Shown: piece after piece, positions 1 to 9,083 of the stretch | Position numbering within the stretch: position 1 is the first letter of the stretch | Layout of the letters: every line of letters begins with the position of its first letter | Assembly: GCA_020721865.1 (NCBI GenBank) | Contig: DYLW01000030.1 | Span: 1 to 32,501, forward strand | Origin: Leptospira biflexa | GTDB lineage: Bacteria > Spirochaetota > Leptospiria > Turneriellales > DYLW01 | DNA length: 32,501 nt | Direction: 5' to 3' | The notes under the pieces: model-generated | The model's database searches: none | What the model was told of the DNA's origin: nothing | What the model saw: only the letters and a program-made list of their open reading frames with translations | Position numbers and translations under genes: made by a program

Positions 1-64
1 GTGACAGTCATCTTACCATGTTCCCACCCATGTGGATTTTACTGACCGGAAACCAAAAAAATCC

Positions 65-70
65 GATAAT
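65..70 (+). promoter_or_regulatory. GATAAT -10 box, probable leaderless start of the M23 gene
   Basis: GATAAT is followed by the 5-nt spacer TAAAT and then the ATG at 76. No purine-rich Shine-Dalgarno sequence lies between it and the start. A -35-like CTGACC (42-47) sits 17 nt upstream of the hexamer. Transcription starting 5-7 nt after a -10 box would begin at the start codon itself. The same arrangement occurs at 7928 and 15945. Confidence 0.5.
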
Positions 71-75
71 TAAAT

Positions 76-933
76 ATGCCCCGCTCCTGGCGTATTGCAG
101 CAATTTTTATCGTGATGGGATTCTCTTTCCTTCCTGCCGCCCAAAATCCCACCGGACTAATCCGGGAAATGGATTATAGGAATCCAGAATTAATACGGAT
201 GCGGCAGGAAATTACCAAAAATATCTATGCATTACGAAATGGGGAGCCTCTGGATATCCGCTTCCGCACATACCGGACAAAGAAGGACGATGAGTTTTTC
301 CAGTTAGTGGCCAAATCCATGCTGGATGCTCCCACCATTGCCAGTATCAACAACATTCTTCATTTTGATGAAACCACCCCCGGAGAGAAATGGATTCTAC
401 CGAACATGCGGGGCGTCGCTAAAATCGGGAAGCGGGAAGAAATTGCGAAAGAATATAAAATTCCTTCCAATATGCTGATACCGGTGCCAGGCCATTCCGG
501 GGTATGGTTTATCCCACGGGTAAACAATGCTCTGGACATGTCTTTCCGGAGAGATGAATGGACCATTCCCCTGCAGGGCCGGATTTCTTCCGGCTTTGGC
601 TACCGCCGGGACCCTTTCAGCGGGAAGAACTCATTTCATTCGGGTATTGATATTCCTGCTCCGCATGGGAAAGAGATAAAGGCCGCCCGATCCGGGGTAA
701 TCGCTTATGCCGGTCCGGCCAAAGGCTATGGGAATACCATCATCATTGAGCATAAAAACGGGTATCGGACGCTGTATGCCCATTTGTCTGCCATCCTACC
801 CAGAAAGGGGCAGAAAGTCAACGCAGGAGAAACCATTGGCAGGGTGGGCAGTACCGGACGCTCCACCGGACCGCATCTGCATTTTGAGGTGAGAAAGGAT
901 AACATGCCCGTTAAACCGGACTTTTTTTTCTGA
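76..933 (+). CDS. Exported LysM-like/M23 (LytM) zinc endopeptidase
   Basis: 285 residues. Residues 1-22 form a signal peptide with a hydrophobic core. Residues about 65-115 resemble a degenerate LysM module, ending in GEKWILPN. Residues about 160-280 are an M23 peptidase domain. The zinc and catalytic pattern is complete: H188-x3-D192, H236 in LYAHLS, and H267-x-H269 in GPHLHFEV. The family cleaves peptide cross-links in peptidoglycan, so this protein probably acts in the periplasm in cell-wall remodelling, or activates an amidase if its active site is not used. The intact motif argues for a working hydrolase. It is read alone, with a STAS gene converging from the other side. The start is set by the signal peptide. 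No Shine-Dalgarno precedes it. Confidence 0.9.
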   Translation: MPRSWRIAAIFIVMGFSFLPAAQNPTGLIREMDYRNPELIRMRQEITKNIYALRNGEPLDIRFRTYRTKKDDEFFQLVAKSMLDAPTIASINNILHFDETTPGEKWILPNMRGVAKIGKREEIAKEYKIPSNMLIPVPGHSGVWFIPRVNNALDMSFRRDEWTIPLQGRISSGFGYRRDPFSGKNSFHSGIDIPAPHGKEIKAARSGVIAYAGPAKGYGNTIIIEHKNGYRTLYAHLSAILPRKGQKVNAGETIGRVGSTGRSTGPHLHFEVRKDNMPVKPDFFF

Positions 934-942
934 AAATGGCGG

Positions 943-970
943 GGGACGTCACTTTTTGAAAGGGACGTCA
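943..970. repeat. Direct repeat GGGACGTCA x2, 19 bp apart, in the M23-STAS gap
   Basis: GGGACGTCA occurs at 943-951 and again at 962-970, so the copies are about two helical turns apart. Each contains the palindrome GACGTC. The surrounding gap (934-1080) lies between convergent genes and holds no convincing terminator. The function is unknown. The repeat could be a binding site or chance. Confidence 0.4.
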
Positions 971-1080
971 TCATACTGGGTCACCCATCCCCTGAGACTA
1001 TTATCCTTTCCTACACGATTTCACGGTTTCCCGCTGGCTTTGATGGTTGATATTGACGATGTAGAACACAAATACGGGAT

Positions 1081-1425
1081 TCAGATATGATTGACTGCTT
1101 CTTCCACCGTTTCGTAAAACGTCAGCAGTTCGTCCGCACGGGACAGCCGGAACAGCATGGCGGTGGCTTTATTCAGGCTGGTTAAAAACATTTTCTGTCC
1201 GTTTTCATCGGTTTTTTTCTTGATATTGAAAAATGCTCCCAGGGCGGAAGAGTCCATATAATGGATATTCTGCATGTCAAAAATAATATGGGGTTTCCCC
1301 TGTCCAATCACAGATTTCATATCATCGTTAAAGATGGGGATATTGTACATATCCAGCTCTTTTATGGTCAGACGAATCACCACCACGCGGTCGTTATGAG
1401 GAATAATATCAAATAGATCGCTCAC
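1081..1425 (-). CDS. STAS-domain anti-sigma-factor antagonist
   Basis: 114 residues, a single STAS domain and nothing else. The phosphorylation motif reads MDSSALGAFF, with Ser59 at the position phosphorylated in SpoIIAA-type antagonists. Most family members have DSSGLG, so Ala here is a mild variant. Such proteins bind an anti-sigma kinase when unphosphorylated and release a sigma factor or another partner. No partner kinase or phosphatase is nearby. The start codon is GTG; I see no better in-frame ATG. The gene follows the ModE-type regulator on the same strand after 44 nt, with its own -10-like GATAAT in the gap, so the two may or may not share a transcript. Confidence 0.85.
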   Translation of the reverse strand: MSDLFDIIPHNDRVVVIRLTIKELDMYNIPIFNDDMKSVIGQGKPHIIFDMQNIHYMDSSALGAFFNIKKKTDENGQKMFLTSLNKATAMLFRLSRADELLTFYETVEEAVNHI

Positions 1426-1445
1426 TGATTTACCAATATTTTTAA

Positions 1446-1451
1446 ATTATC
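1446..1451 (-). promoter_or_regulatory. GATAAT -10-like box upstream of the STAS gene
   Basis: On the minus strand GATAAT (1451 to 1446) lies 20 nt before the GTG start at 1425. TTGACG sits just 2 nt upstream of it, too close to be its -35. Unlike the leaderless cases elsewhere, a short leader would remain here. Confidence 0.3.
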
Positions 1452-1469
1452 GGCGTCAAGCATTTTTAT

Positions 1470-1865
1470 TCATTTTCTACTTAAAGGGGCTGGAAATTGA
1501 AAGGCACCCTCCTTATCCGGAGCCAGATATTTATCGTTCATCAGGCGAATCGCAAGGGAGTTTTCTGTTTCCATAGCATGAAAAAGCTCAATCCAGCGGA
1601 TTCCCTCGTCCGTTAATACCGCTCCACCGCCGCCTTTCCCTCCGGTCTGGAATATTACCAGTGGATCACGGTTCATTTCATTCATCGAATGTACAACATC
1701 CCAGGCGGCTTTATAGCTCATTTTCATTTTCCGTGCGGCTTTATTGAGCGAGCCGTATTCCCGGATATATTCCAAAAGAGCTACCCTTCCTCTGCCCAGA
1801 AATCCCTCTTCTCCGCAGTTGATAAAAATATTTCCGGAAATACTCCATGGATGATTTTTTTTCAT
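1470..1865 (-). CDS. ModE N-terminal-type winged-helix regulator without a molybdate domain
   Basis: 131 residues. The segment from about residue 26 to 95 matches the LysR-like winged helix of ModE: GRVALLEYIREYGSLNKAAR, then MSYKAAWDVV, then QTGGKGGGGAVLTDEG, a very characteristic ModE wing signature. Full ModE has C-terminal Mop domains that bind molybdate; this protein ends shortly after the helix domain, so it is a DNA-binding-only form. Such short forms occur widely and often sit beside molybdate or tungstate transport genes. None are present here, so its target cannot be read from context. It is transcribed divergently from the PEGA-protein gene, which it might control. Confidence 0.85.
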   Translation of the reverse strand: MKKNHPWSISGNIFINCGEEGFLGRGRVALLEYIREYGSLNKAARKMKMSYKAAWDVVHSMNEMNRDPLVIFQTGGKGGGGAVLTDEGIRWIELFHAMETENSLAIRLMNDKYLAPDKEGAFQFPAPLSRK

Positions 1866-1873
1866 CTTCCCAT

Positions 1874-1899
1874 ATCATATAAAAAAAATAGTCTGTCAA
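1874..1899 (-). promoter_or_regulatory. Candidate promoter of the ModE-type regulator
   Basis: On the minus strand a perfect TTGACA (1899-1894) is followed after 14 nt, shorter than the usual 16-18, by TATGAT (1879-1874). The ATG begins 8 nt after the -10 box, so the mRNA would have almost no leader. The arrangement resembles the cupin promoter near 32115. It occupies the 40-bp gap shared with the divergent gene at 1906. Confidence 0.45.
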
Positions 1900-1905
1900 G
1901 TAAAG

Positions 1906-3315
1906 ATGGCAAACTTTTTCCGGAAATATTTTTTTTTACTTTTTTTCCTCATTATCTCCGTTGCCATCCATCCGATGGATGTTGAATGGCACAATACAAT
2001 CCTGCTGGAAATATATCCTCCGGATGTGAAGGGGTCCGAACGGGAGGAATATCTGGGTTCCACCTTTTCCCTCCTTATTTATCAGGAATTGGCGGTTATC
2101 CGAAAGATCCCAAGCGACCAAATCTATCCATCCCGCATTCTTTATCCGGAAAAACCCCCGGAAAAATCGAACGATGAGGACACAGATTTAATACGGATGC
2201 TCCGGGAGAAGAAAACGGCGGAAATGGAAGTGGTTCTGAAAAAAAAAGGAGACCTCCCGCCGGAACATCTTTCCCTTCATCCGGTGTCCTATTCTCTGAC
2301 AACCATCATGAATTTGGAGAAAGAGAATATCCGGTACCAGGTGAGGCTTTTTCTCCACAATAACGAAATTTTTTCCAGAGAATACAATTTCCAGAAAGAG
2401 AGCATGATGGAAGCATCCCGTGCCATTGCTCTGGACATCAGAAAGCTGCTTTCCGGTGATGAATCTGCACATCTGAGAATTGAAACCAGCCCTCCGGGTG
2501 CCCAGGTTTATCTGGAAGGCGTTTTTGCCGGCGAATCACCGCTGGTGCTGGAATCTATTCCCTACGGGGAGTACCGGATTAAGATTTTAAAAGATAAATA
2601 TATGGACATGGAAAAAAAAATATCCATTGGAAACCCTTCTGCGGAAATTTCTCTGGTGCTGGCTCCTCGGACGGGAAACGGAAAGATAGCCATTGAAACC
2701 AGCGAACCAGGGATGGAAGTGTATCTGGATAATCTTTTCCGGGGGAAAACCCCGCTGGTCATTCCGGAACTGGAATGGAAAACATACACATTGTTTCTGC
2801 GGAAGAAGGGATTTATGGATGTATACCGCAAATTGACTGTCCGGCCAGAAGAACCGGAACATCACCTCAGGGTGACTGTCACCAGAGGAGATTCTCTGGA
2901 ACGCTGGGAAAAACGGGGAACCCTATATGGCCTCCGTTATGACCATCTGGTCACCGGGCATCTGGTGTTGGCAGGGGGGAGTTTTCTTTCTTACCTATAC
3001 TACACAGATAAAAGGTATGACACGGAGGACTATCTTTACGCTCATTATCTGAATAATTCGTCAATGAATGATCCGGGTGCGGTCTCCGCTCTCCGTGCAG
3101 ATGTGTCCCGCTTTGGCCGGTATGCGGATATATCTTTGGGGATCACTGCCTACGGTCTGGTGGGAAGTATTTTCTTTTACTGGCTCAAAGTAAAATCCCT
3201 GGATCCGGGAGATTTTATTACTTCTTACAGGGAAGACAGGCAAAAATATTTTTACGCAAGCCTGGATCCTGTCTCCGGAAGGTTCCAGGCTGGGTACCGG
3301 ATGATGCTGGAATAG
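1906..3315 (+). CDS. Exported PEGA-domain protein with two C-terminal membrane segments
   Basis: 469 residues. A strongly hydrophobic N-terminal signal sequence covers about residues 8-24. Two PEGA repeats follow at about 188-245 (IETSPPGAQVYLEGVFAGES) and 258-315 (IETSEPGMEVYLDNLFRGKT). Two hydrophobic helices lie at about 350-372 and 405-430, and a short charged tail ends the protein. PEGA modules are beta-sandwich domains common in surface and envelope proteins, and they are frequent in spirochaetes. The region before the repeats (about 30-185) is not recognised. It probably sits in the inner membrane with the PEGA part in the periplasm. No enzyme motif is visible. The start ATG has only a weak AAG-rich Shine-Dalgarno, and the gene is divergent from the ModE-type regulator. 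Confidence 0.75.
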   Translation: MANFFRKYFFLLFFLIISVAIHPMDVEWHNTILLEIYPPDVKGSEREEYLGSTFSLLIYQELAVIRKIPSDQIYPSRILYPEKPPEKSNDEDTDLIRMLREKKTAEMEVVLKKKGDLPPEHLSLHPVSYSLTTIMNLEKENIRYQVRLFLHNNEIFSREYNFQKESMMEASRAIALDIRKLLSGDESAHLRIETSPPGAQVYLEGVFAGESPLVLESIPYGEYRIKILKDKYMDMEKKISIGNPSAEISLVLAPRTGNGKIAIETSEPGMEVYLDNLFRGKTPLVIPELEWKTYTLFLRKKGFMDVYRKLTVRPEEPEHHLRVTVTRGDSLERWEKRGTLYGLRYDHLVTGHLVLAGGSFLSYLYYTDKRYDTEDYLYAHYLNNSSMNDPGAVSALRADVSRFGRYADISLGITAYGLVGSIFFYWLKVKSLDPGDFITSYREDRQKYFYASLDPVSGRFQAGYRMMLE

Positions 3316-3340
3316 CGGAAAAATGATCATGCAGAAAGGA

Positions 3341-3346
3341 TATAAT
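3341..3346 (+). promoter_or_regulatory. TATAAT -10 box before the first helical secreted-protein gene
   Basis: A perfect TATAAT lies 29 nt upstream of the ATG at 3376, in the gap after the PEGA gene. I see no good -35 at the usual distance. An AAGAGGA Shine-Dalgarno (3359-3365) follows, 10 nt before the start. Confidence 0.4.
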
Positions 3347-3375
3347 GCCGATATTTTAAAGAGGATTCCGAAAAG

Positions 3376-4236
3376 ATGAAAAGAAAAAACTTCATAAGTC
3401 TGGCACTCGCAGCAGGATTGTTGTTCCTCTGGCCACTCGGGGCGGTTTCCATTGACCAGTCCACAACCGAACGAATTATCAAAGAAAATCGGTATTTTTT
3501 AGCATTTATCAATGTTTCGGTTTCCAACTTTGGGGAAAAAACCCATATAGAGATTTTAAAAAAAGCCAACCAGCACCATTTCAATGCCCACATGTGGTAT
3601 CTCCAGAGTAATTATGTCCGCTCATACCAGGAAATCAAACGCAGCCAGTCCCTCCTCAGGGATTTGTATTTGACCATACTGGATGATTACTACCGGGAAG
3701 ACGCCCGGATTCTTCTGGATATCAGTGCCCCCATCATCATCCAGTCCAAAGATAAAAAAGCAGAGCATTTTCTGAAGCTGGGTTACCGGGATCTGGAAGA
3801 ATCCAAGGTTTTCCGGGAGATGGGGTACAATTACAACCGGTTTTTGTTTTCCAATAAAATCCGTTTTTATATTGACGCCATTAAAAACGCACGCAGAGCC
3901 AAGCGGTTCGCATTTCTGGCCATCATTGAGAGTAAAATTCCCGTGGAAGAGAAGGATGAATACAAGCGGCAGACCCTGGACGATCATCTGTTCAAGAATG
4001 AAGACTCGGACAGTATTACCACTTATGAGGACGTTAAGAACAAACTCACCAATCTGATCAACCGCAAGCTGATTACCAATAACTATAACTTTTTTCTGCA
4101 CCACGATGATAATTTTGCAAAGGTATCCAAAGAGAAGACAGACATCCTTTTCACCACATCCGGAGAATTGAACACAGATGCCATTTCCGGACACCAATTC
4201 ATTACCCGGGATGATGATAAAGAGAAAAAGGAATAA
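3376..4236 (+). CDS. Secreted helical protein of unknown function
   Basis: 286 residues with a clear signal peptide (LALAAGLLFLWPLGAVS, ending near residue 25). The rest is charged and predicted mostly helical by eye, with many Lys, Glu, Tyr and Asn and no cysteine in the mature part. Residues about 60-175 look like a helical bundle (HHFNAHMWYLQSNYVRSYQE, later YIDAIKNARRAKRF). The tail is very acidic and basic (RDDDKEKKE). I do not recognise the family. It is followed after only 2 nt by a second secreted helical protein, which suggests that the two act together, for example as periplasmic or appendage subunits. Spirochaetes have secreted helical flagellar-coat proteins, but I have no motif linking this protein to them. 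Confidence 0.7.
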   Translation: MKRKNFISLALAAGLLFLWPLGAVSIDQSTTERIIKENRYFLAFINVSVSNFGEKTHIEILKKANQHHFNAHMWYLQSNYVRSYQEIKRSQSLLRDLYLTILDDYYREDARILLDISAPIIIQSKDKKAEHFLKLGYRDLEESKVFREMGYNYNRFLFSNKIRFYIDAIKNARRAKRFAFLAIIESKIPVEEKDEYKRQTLDDHLFKNEDSDSITTYEDVKNKLTNLINRKLITNNYNFFLHHDDNFAKVSKEKTDILFTTSGELNTDAISGHQFITRDDDKEKKE

Positions 4237-4238
4237 AC

Positions 4239-4862
4239 ATGCAACCGTGCAAAATATGCCGGAAATTTCTTCTGGTCGTTTTTTTTATACTTTTCACTCT
4301 TCCGTCCCACTCCAGCACTGATTTTCCTCGTCTCAAGGAAAAAGGAGACGCCCATCTTCTGACCATTGGGCGTGTCTATGAAAAATACGGAGTCATGGAA
4401 CAGAAAAAAACCACCTATCGCCTTTTGGAGGAGAAATGGCTGGCCAATATCAAACAGTATGAAAGGGCCACTCCCACCGAACGATCCGCTGCCTTGAGAG
4501 CAGTAAAAGCCACCTATTATGAAATCCTGGGGACACTCAAACTCACTGCGGAGGAATTGCAGCGTTATTCCGATGATCTGGTAAAGGATTACACCAACCG
4601 GATTCATGATGTGGATGTGAAAGGACTCAACAAAGACGAATACAGTGCGTACAACAAAAGCAAAGAGAATTTTCCGGTAATCCAGCGGGAGTTCTACCGT
4701 GCCCACCGGGCATACCTTCAGAAACAGTACTCGTATTCCGTTTCCCTCTACGATGCCGGCATAGCCATGATGTATAACACATACCAGCTTCTGAAATGGC
4801 CATTCCCTTCCCGGGAAATCAAACCGGGGGAAAACCCCAAAGTAGAGACAGACACCCAATAA
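4239..4862 (+). CDS. Second secreted helical protein of unknown function
   Basis: 207 residues. The N-terminus has a signal peptide (LLVVFFILFTLPSHSS, to about residue 26), preceded by a Cys-x-x-Cys inside the basic region. The mature part is predicted all-helical and rich in Tyr and Lys, with no recognisable domain. Its helical bundle style resembles that of the upstream neighbour, but I see no clear sequence repeat between them. The AAGGA Shine-Dalgarno is inside the end of the upstream gene and the gap is 2 nt, so the pair is certainly co-transcribed. Its function is unknown; a two-component periplasmic assembly is a reasonable guess only. Confidence 0.7.
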   Translation: MQPCKICRKFLLVVFFILFTLPSHSSTDFPRLKEKGDAHLLTIGRVYEKYGVMEQKKTTYRLLEEKWLANIKQYERATPTERSAALRAVKATYYEILGTLKLTAEELQRYSDDLVKDYTNRIHDVDVKGLNKDEYSAYNKSKENFPVIQREFYRAHRAYLQKQYSYSVSLYDAGIAMMYNTYQLLKWPFPSREIKPGENPKVETDTQ

Positions 4863-4900
4863 AAGGCTTGTCAGTCTGCCGGGAAAGGCAAATTGGCCTT

Positions 4901-5758
4901 ATGTCTCCTGACAATCATGTTCCATCGGAAGGGAAATTGACGCATTTTCTTCCGGAAATTGAGCTGGATCTGACCGATATTGAAAGCCAGGATTTTTTTT
5001 ATGGACGAACCAAGCTGGTTGTCTCCAAGGATCGGTTTTTGGGGCTTTATGACCGGAAAGAAATCGATCAGTTTCTGGAAATTTCCGGGATCATAAATCG
5101 GCTCAAGCAGAAGGGCTATCCCAAAATAGACGTGGAGATACTAACGGACAATATACGGGACCAGAGGCTGAATATTAGGGACAGGAAAACCGGAGAGATT
5201 ATTGTCATCATGCGATTGCATTTGGGTTCTTTCCGGGCCAAGGACATAGCCATTAATCTGGATTCCCTGGATTTATTGTTTATTGACTATCTGGGTTTAT
5301 CCGATGTCCGTCGGAAAAGTAATCGGAAGGATCTTTATCCGGGGCAGAGCCATCCGGGGCTGGGTATTTTTCCGGAGGTGGAAACTTTTGTTTATCTTCT
5401 TTCCAAAGAAAAAAAGCTGGATGGGGTGGCCAATATACCGGAGTACTACCATGACGCCGTTTTATTCAAAAACCGTTTCCAATTTATCATACCCTCCAGC
5501 CAGGCAAAATTTGAAAAACTGCATGAATTCGGGAAAAAGAACGGCTTGAAGCATACATCGTTATCCATACAGAAAGAACTGGTTTATATTCATGATCTTT
5601 CCCATAAAACCTCAGAAATCTTTCATTTTCGGCTGGGAGAAATGATTGTTCCCAACTGTACGGAATTAAAATATTATCTGGAATCCACAGCATACAGGCA
5701 GATGGTGGATAAAATCAAAAAATCCATCTATTTTTCCTGGGAAAGCACTGGAAATTAA
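4901..5758 (+). CDS. Conserved-looking cytosolic protein of unknown function
   Basis: 285 residues from the ATG at 4901. An in-frame ATG exists at 4796, but it lies inside the upstream gene and the extra 35 residues look like out-of-frame translation (many Arg, Gly, Pro), so I prefer 4901. GGGAAAGG about 12 nt upstream is a weak Shine-Dalgarno. There is no signal peptide or membrane helix. The sequence alternates beta-like and helical stretches (RLNIRDRKTGEIIVIMRLHL, then INLDSLDLLFIDYLGLSDV) and has histidines in YYHDAV, but no motif I can name. It follows the two secreted-protein genes by 38 nt and precedes the heat-shock promoter. The function is not recognised. Confidence 0.65.
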   Translation: MSPDNHVPSEGKLTHFLPEIELDLTDIESQDFFYGRTKLVVSKDRFLGLYDRKEIDQFLEISGIINRLKQKGYPKIDVEILTDNIRDQRLNIRDRKTGEIIVIMRLHLGSFRAKDIAINLDSLDLLFIDYLGLSDVRRKSNRKDLYPGQSHPGLGIFPEVETFVYLLSKEKKLDGVANIPEYYHDAVLFKNRFQFIIPSSQAKFEKLHEFGKKNGLKHTSLSIQKELVYIHDLSHKTSEIFHFRLGEMIVPNCTELKYYLESTAYRQMVDKIKKSIYFSWESTGN

Positions 5759-5766
5759 AAAAAAAC

Positions 5767-5795
5767 TTGCCAACGCATTCTGCCTGTATTATATT
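5767..5795 (+). promoter_or_regulatory. groESL sigma-70-type promoter
   Basis: TTGCCA (5767-5772, 5 of 6 to consensus) and TATATT (5790-5795, 5 of 6) are separated by 17 nt. The -10 box overlaps the first bases of the CIRCE operator, so a bound HrcA repressor would block initiation. Confidence 0.75.
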
Positions 5796-5820
5796 AGCAG
5801 TCAGAAACGTTGAGTGCTAA
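5794..5820 (+). promoter_or_regulatory. CIRCE operator (HrcA binding site) of groESL
   Basis: Left arm TTAGCAGTC (5794-5802), 9-nt spacer, right arm GAGTGCTAA (5812-5820). The consensus is TTAGCACTC-N9-GAGTGCTAA, so only one base of the left arm differs (G for C). HrcA binds CIRCE and represses chaperone genes until heat stress titrates GroEL. hrcA itself is not in the window. Confidence 0.93.
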
Positions 5821-5889
5821 CAGATTTTAAAAGAAACTGATAGCAGTAAATAGAAACCATAAAAATCGAAAATTATTAAGGAGGACAAT

Positions 5890-6177
5890 ATGGCAATCAA
5901 ACCATTGGGAGACAGGGTTTTAATTGAGCCGTTCAGTGAAGAAGAAGAAAAGATGGGGAACATCTTTATTCCAGACACAGCGAAAGAAAAACCAAATAAA
6001 GGGAAAGTTATTGCAGTAGGATCCGGAAGGGTCACCGACGACGGAAAGACCGTAGCACTTACGGTAAAAGAAGGAATGGTGGTTCTTTACGGAAAATATT
6101 CCGGGACAGAAATCAAAGTATCTGACAGGGAATACCTGATTGTCAGAGAATCCGATATTCTGGCAATTGTGGATTAA
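5890..6177 (+). CDS. groES: Co-chaperonin GroES (Hsp10)
   Basis: 95 residues, the usual length. It begins with the family signature [11 protein letters not shown] and has the mobile loop ([20 protein letters not shown]) that contacts GroEL, followed by the [10 protein letters not shown] strand and the C-terminal [14 protein letters not shown]. GroES forms a seven-subunit lid on GroEL and allows ATP-driven folding in a closed chamber. A strong AAGGAGG Shine-Dalgarno sits 7 nt before the ATG. It is the first gene of a two-gene operon controlled by a promoter and CIRCE. Confidence 0.98.
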   Translation: MAIKPLGDRVLIEPFSEEEEKMGNIFIPDTAKEKPNKGKVIAVGSGRVTDDGKTVALTVKEGMVVLYGKYSGTEIKVSDREYLIVRESDILAIVD

Positions 6178-6182
6178 TTTAA

Positions 6183-7841
<1,659 letters not shown>

Positions 7842-7873
7842 AAATCCACCCATCCAATCTTCATTCAAAAAAG

Positions 7874-7905
7874 GCTGCCCTTGGGCGGCCTTTTTTATTT
7901 TTTTC
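7874..7905 (+). terminator. Intrinsic terminator of groESL
   Basis: A GC-rich hairpin (GGCTGCCC / GGGCGGCC with one G-T pair, 7874-7891) is followed immediately by a T-rich tract (7892-7905). It is a textbook rho-independent terminator 30 nt after the groEL stop. Confidence 0.93.
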
Positions 7906-7927
7906 TTTCCGGATCCAGTATCCGAAC

Positions 7928-7933
7928 GATAAT
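7928..7933 (+). promoter_or_regulatory. GATAAT -10 box, probable leaderless start of the SPOR gene
   Basis: GATAAT, the 5-nt spacer TAAGT, then ATG at 7939. There is no Shine-Dalgarno before this ATG. The box lies just after the groEL terminator, so an independent promoter is expected here. No convincing -35 is visible. The spacing to ATG equals that at 65 and 15945. Confidence 0.5.
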
Positions 7934-7938
7934 TAAGT

Positions 7939-8574
7939 ATGCAGAACATAGATTACGGAAAAATAATGCGGAACCCCAAACCGGAGAAGCCCTCCTCTTC
8001 CGGTAATTCCCGATGGAATATTTATGGAAGCCTTCTGATTATTGGGTTTACCTTTGGGGTTATTTCCGGAATTTTCTATGAAAAAAATATCTCCGGGAAA
8101 GAATCTGCATCCGGATTGCTGGCCCAGAGCCACACAGAAACCCCGGAGTTTCGTAACATCGGACAGGAGGAGCCGTCCGGAGGTGAACCAGAAAGGGAGC
8201 CGGAAACTACTGCCAGCCAGAATGATCCGGACGACGCTGGAGAAATTGATGATTCGGTGAAGGTAAACCACCATGAAGAAAAAATAGATTCCGTAAAAAG
8301 AAAAACGGAAACCCGGGAAAAAGCCAAACCATCCCCTCTTCTGGATGAAAAGGCAAAATACGTGATTTTTGCAAAAAAATATGCGGACAAAAAAAAGGCT
8401 TTCTATGACGGCTCTCAATTGAAAAAAGCAGGATATCCGGCATTTCTTGTAAAAAGCGGGGATAAAATTAAAGTATATGTGGGGCCCCTTGGAGGAAAAG
8501 AAGAGGCTTATTATTATCTGGCCAATCTGAAAAAAATCGAACAGTATAAAAATGCTATATTGTATAAAAAGTAA
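7939..8574 (+). CDS. Membrane-anchored SPOR-domain-like protein
   Basis: 211 residues. One N-terminal membrane helix (LLIIGFTFGVISGIF, about residues 33-50) is followed by a long low-complexity linker rich in Glu, Pro, Ser and Lys. A C-terminal module at about 135-205 (AGYPAFLVKSGDKIKVYVGP, then EEAYYYLANLKK) fits the SPOR fold, which binds denuded peptidoglycan glycans at division sites. Topology would place the SPOR domain in the periplasm. The start is either the ATG at 7939 (leaderless layout) or the one at 7966, which has a weak GGAA; both keep the whole domain plan. It sits alone between the groEL terminator and an arginine/histidine biosynthesis pair. Confidence 0.75.
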   Translation: MQNIDYGKIMRNPKPEKPSSSGNSRWNIYGSLLIIGFTFGVISGIFYEKNISGKESASGLLAQSHTETPEFRNIGQEEPSGGEPEREPETTASQNDPDDAGEIDDSVKVNHHEEKIDSVKRKTETREKAKPSPLLDEKAKYVIFAKKYADKKKAFYDGSQLKKAGYPAFLVKSGDKIKVYVGPLGGKEEAYYYLANLKKIEQYKNAILYKK

Positions 8575-8591
8575 AAAATAACCATCCCTCC

Positions 8592-9083
8592 ATGAATTAC
8601 CGGGGAGCAGACTCCAGAGATATTCCCGCTTTATTAGACCTTTTCTCCCCTTATGTGGAGAATCGGGTGGTGCTGTATCGTTCCGGAGAGCAGATTCAGA
8701 AAGAGGTAGAGGACACCTATCTATCCACAGATTCCACAGACGGCATGGAAAAAATCCAGGGCAGTGTAACCATCAAAAGCTTTGGGGACGGCCTTTTTGA
8801 AATCCGTGGTCTGGTCATTTCCCCCCTGCACCAAGGGAAAAACATCGGGCGGGGTCTTGTGGAATATGCTCTTCAAAAAACTATGAAAAAAAATTCCCAC
8901 GGAAAAAACGGAGGGATCACTTTTTTTGCCCTCACCCTGGTGCCGGTTTTTTTTGAAAAAATGGGATTTGTCCGGGTGGAAAAAGAAAAATACCCCGCAA
9001 AGATTTTTTTTGACTGCAACCAGTGTGCAAAGAAAGACCATTGCGATGAAATTGCCGTGGAAAAAATAATGAGGTTGCCATGA
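8592..9083 (+). CDS. argA: N-acetylglutamate synthase, short GNAT form
   Basis: 163 residues, a single GNAT acetyltransferase domain. The acetyl-CoA loop region reads LVISPLHQGKNIGRGLVEYA (the Q/R-x-x-G-x-G/A class). The C-terminal part LVPVFFEKMGFVRVEKEKYP, followed by FFDCNQCAKKDHCDEIAV, matches the short NAGS family, which carries this cysteine cluster and Cys-Asp-Glu pattern. The enzyme would transfer acetyl from acetyl-CoA to glutamate, the first step of arginine synthesis. It lacks the amino-acid-kinase domain of classical ArgA. No Shine-Dalgarno is obvious, and the start is 17 nt after the SPOR gene. Its stop overlaps the hisI start by 4 nt (ATGA), so the two are translationally coupled. 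The family call is good; the exact substrate is inferred. Confidence 0.8.
   Translation: MNYRGADSRDIPALLDLFSPYVENRVVLYRSGEQIQKEVEDTYLSTDSTDGMEKIQGSVTIKSFGDGLFEIRGLVISPLHQGKNIGRGLVEYALQKTMKKNSHGKNGGITFFALTLVPVFFEKMGFVRVEKEKYPAKIFFDCNQCAKKDHCDEIAVEKIMRLP

Noticed and set aside
4796..4900. Upstream ATG for the unknown gene ending at 5758
   Set aside because: It lies within the upstream gene, and the added residues look like out-of-frame coding sequence.
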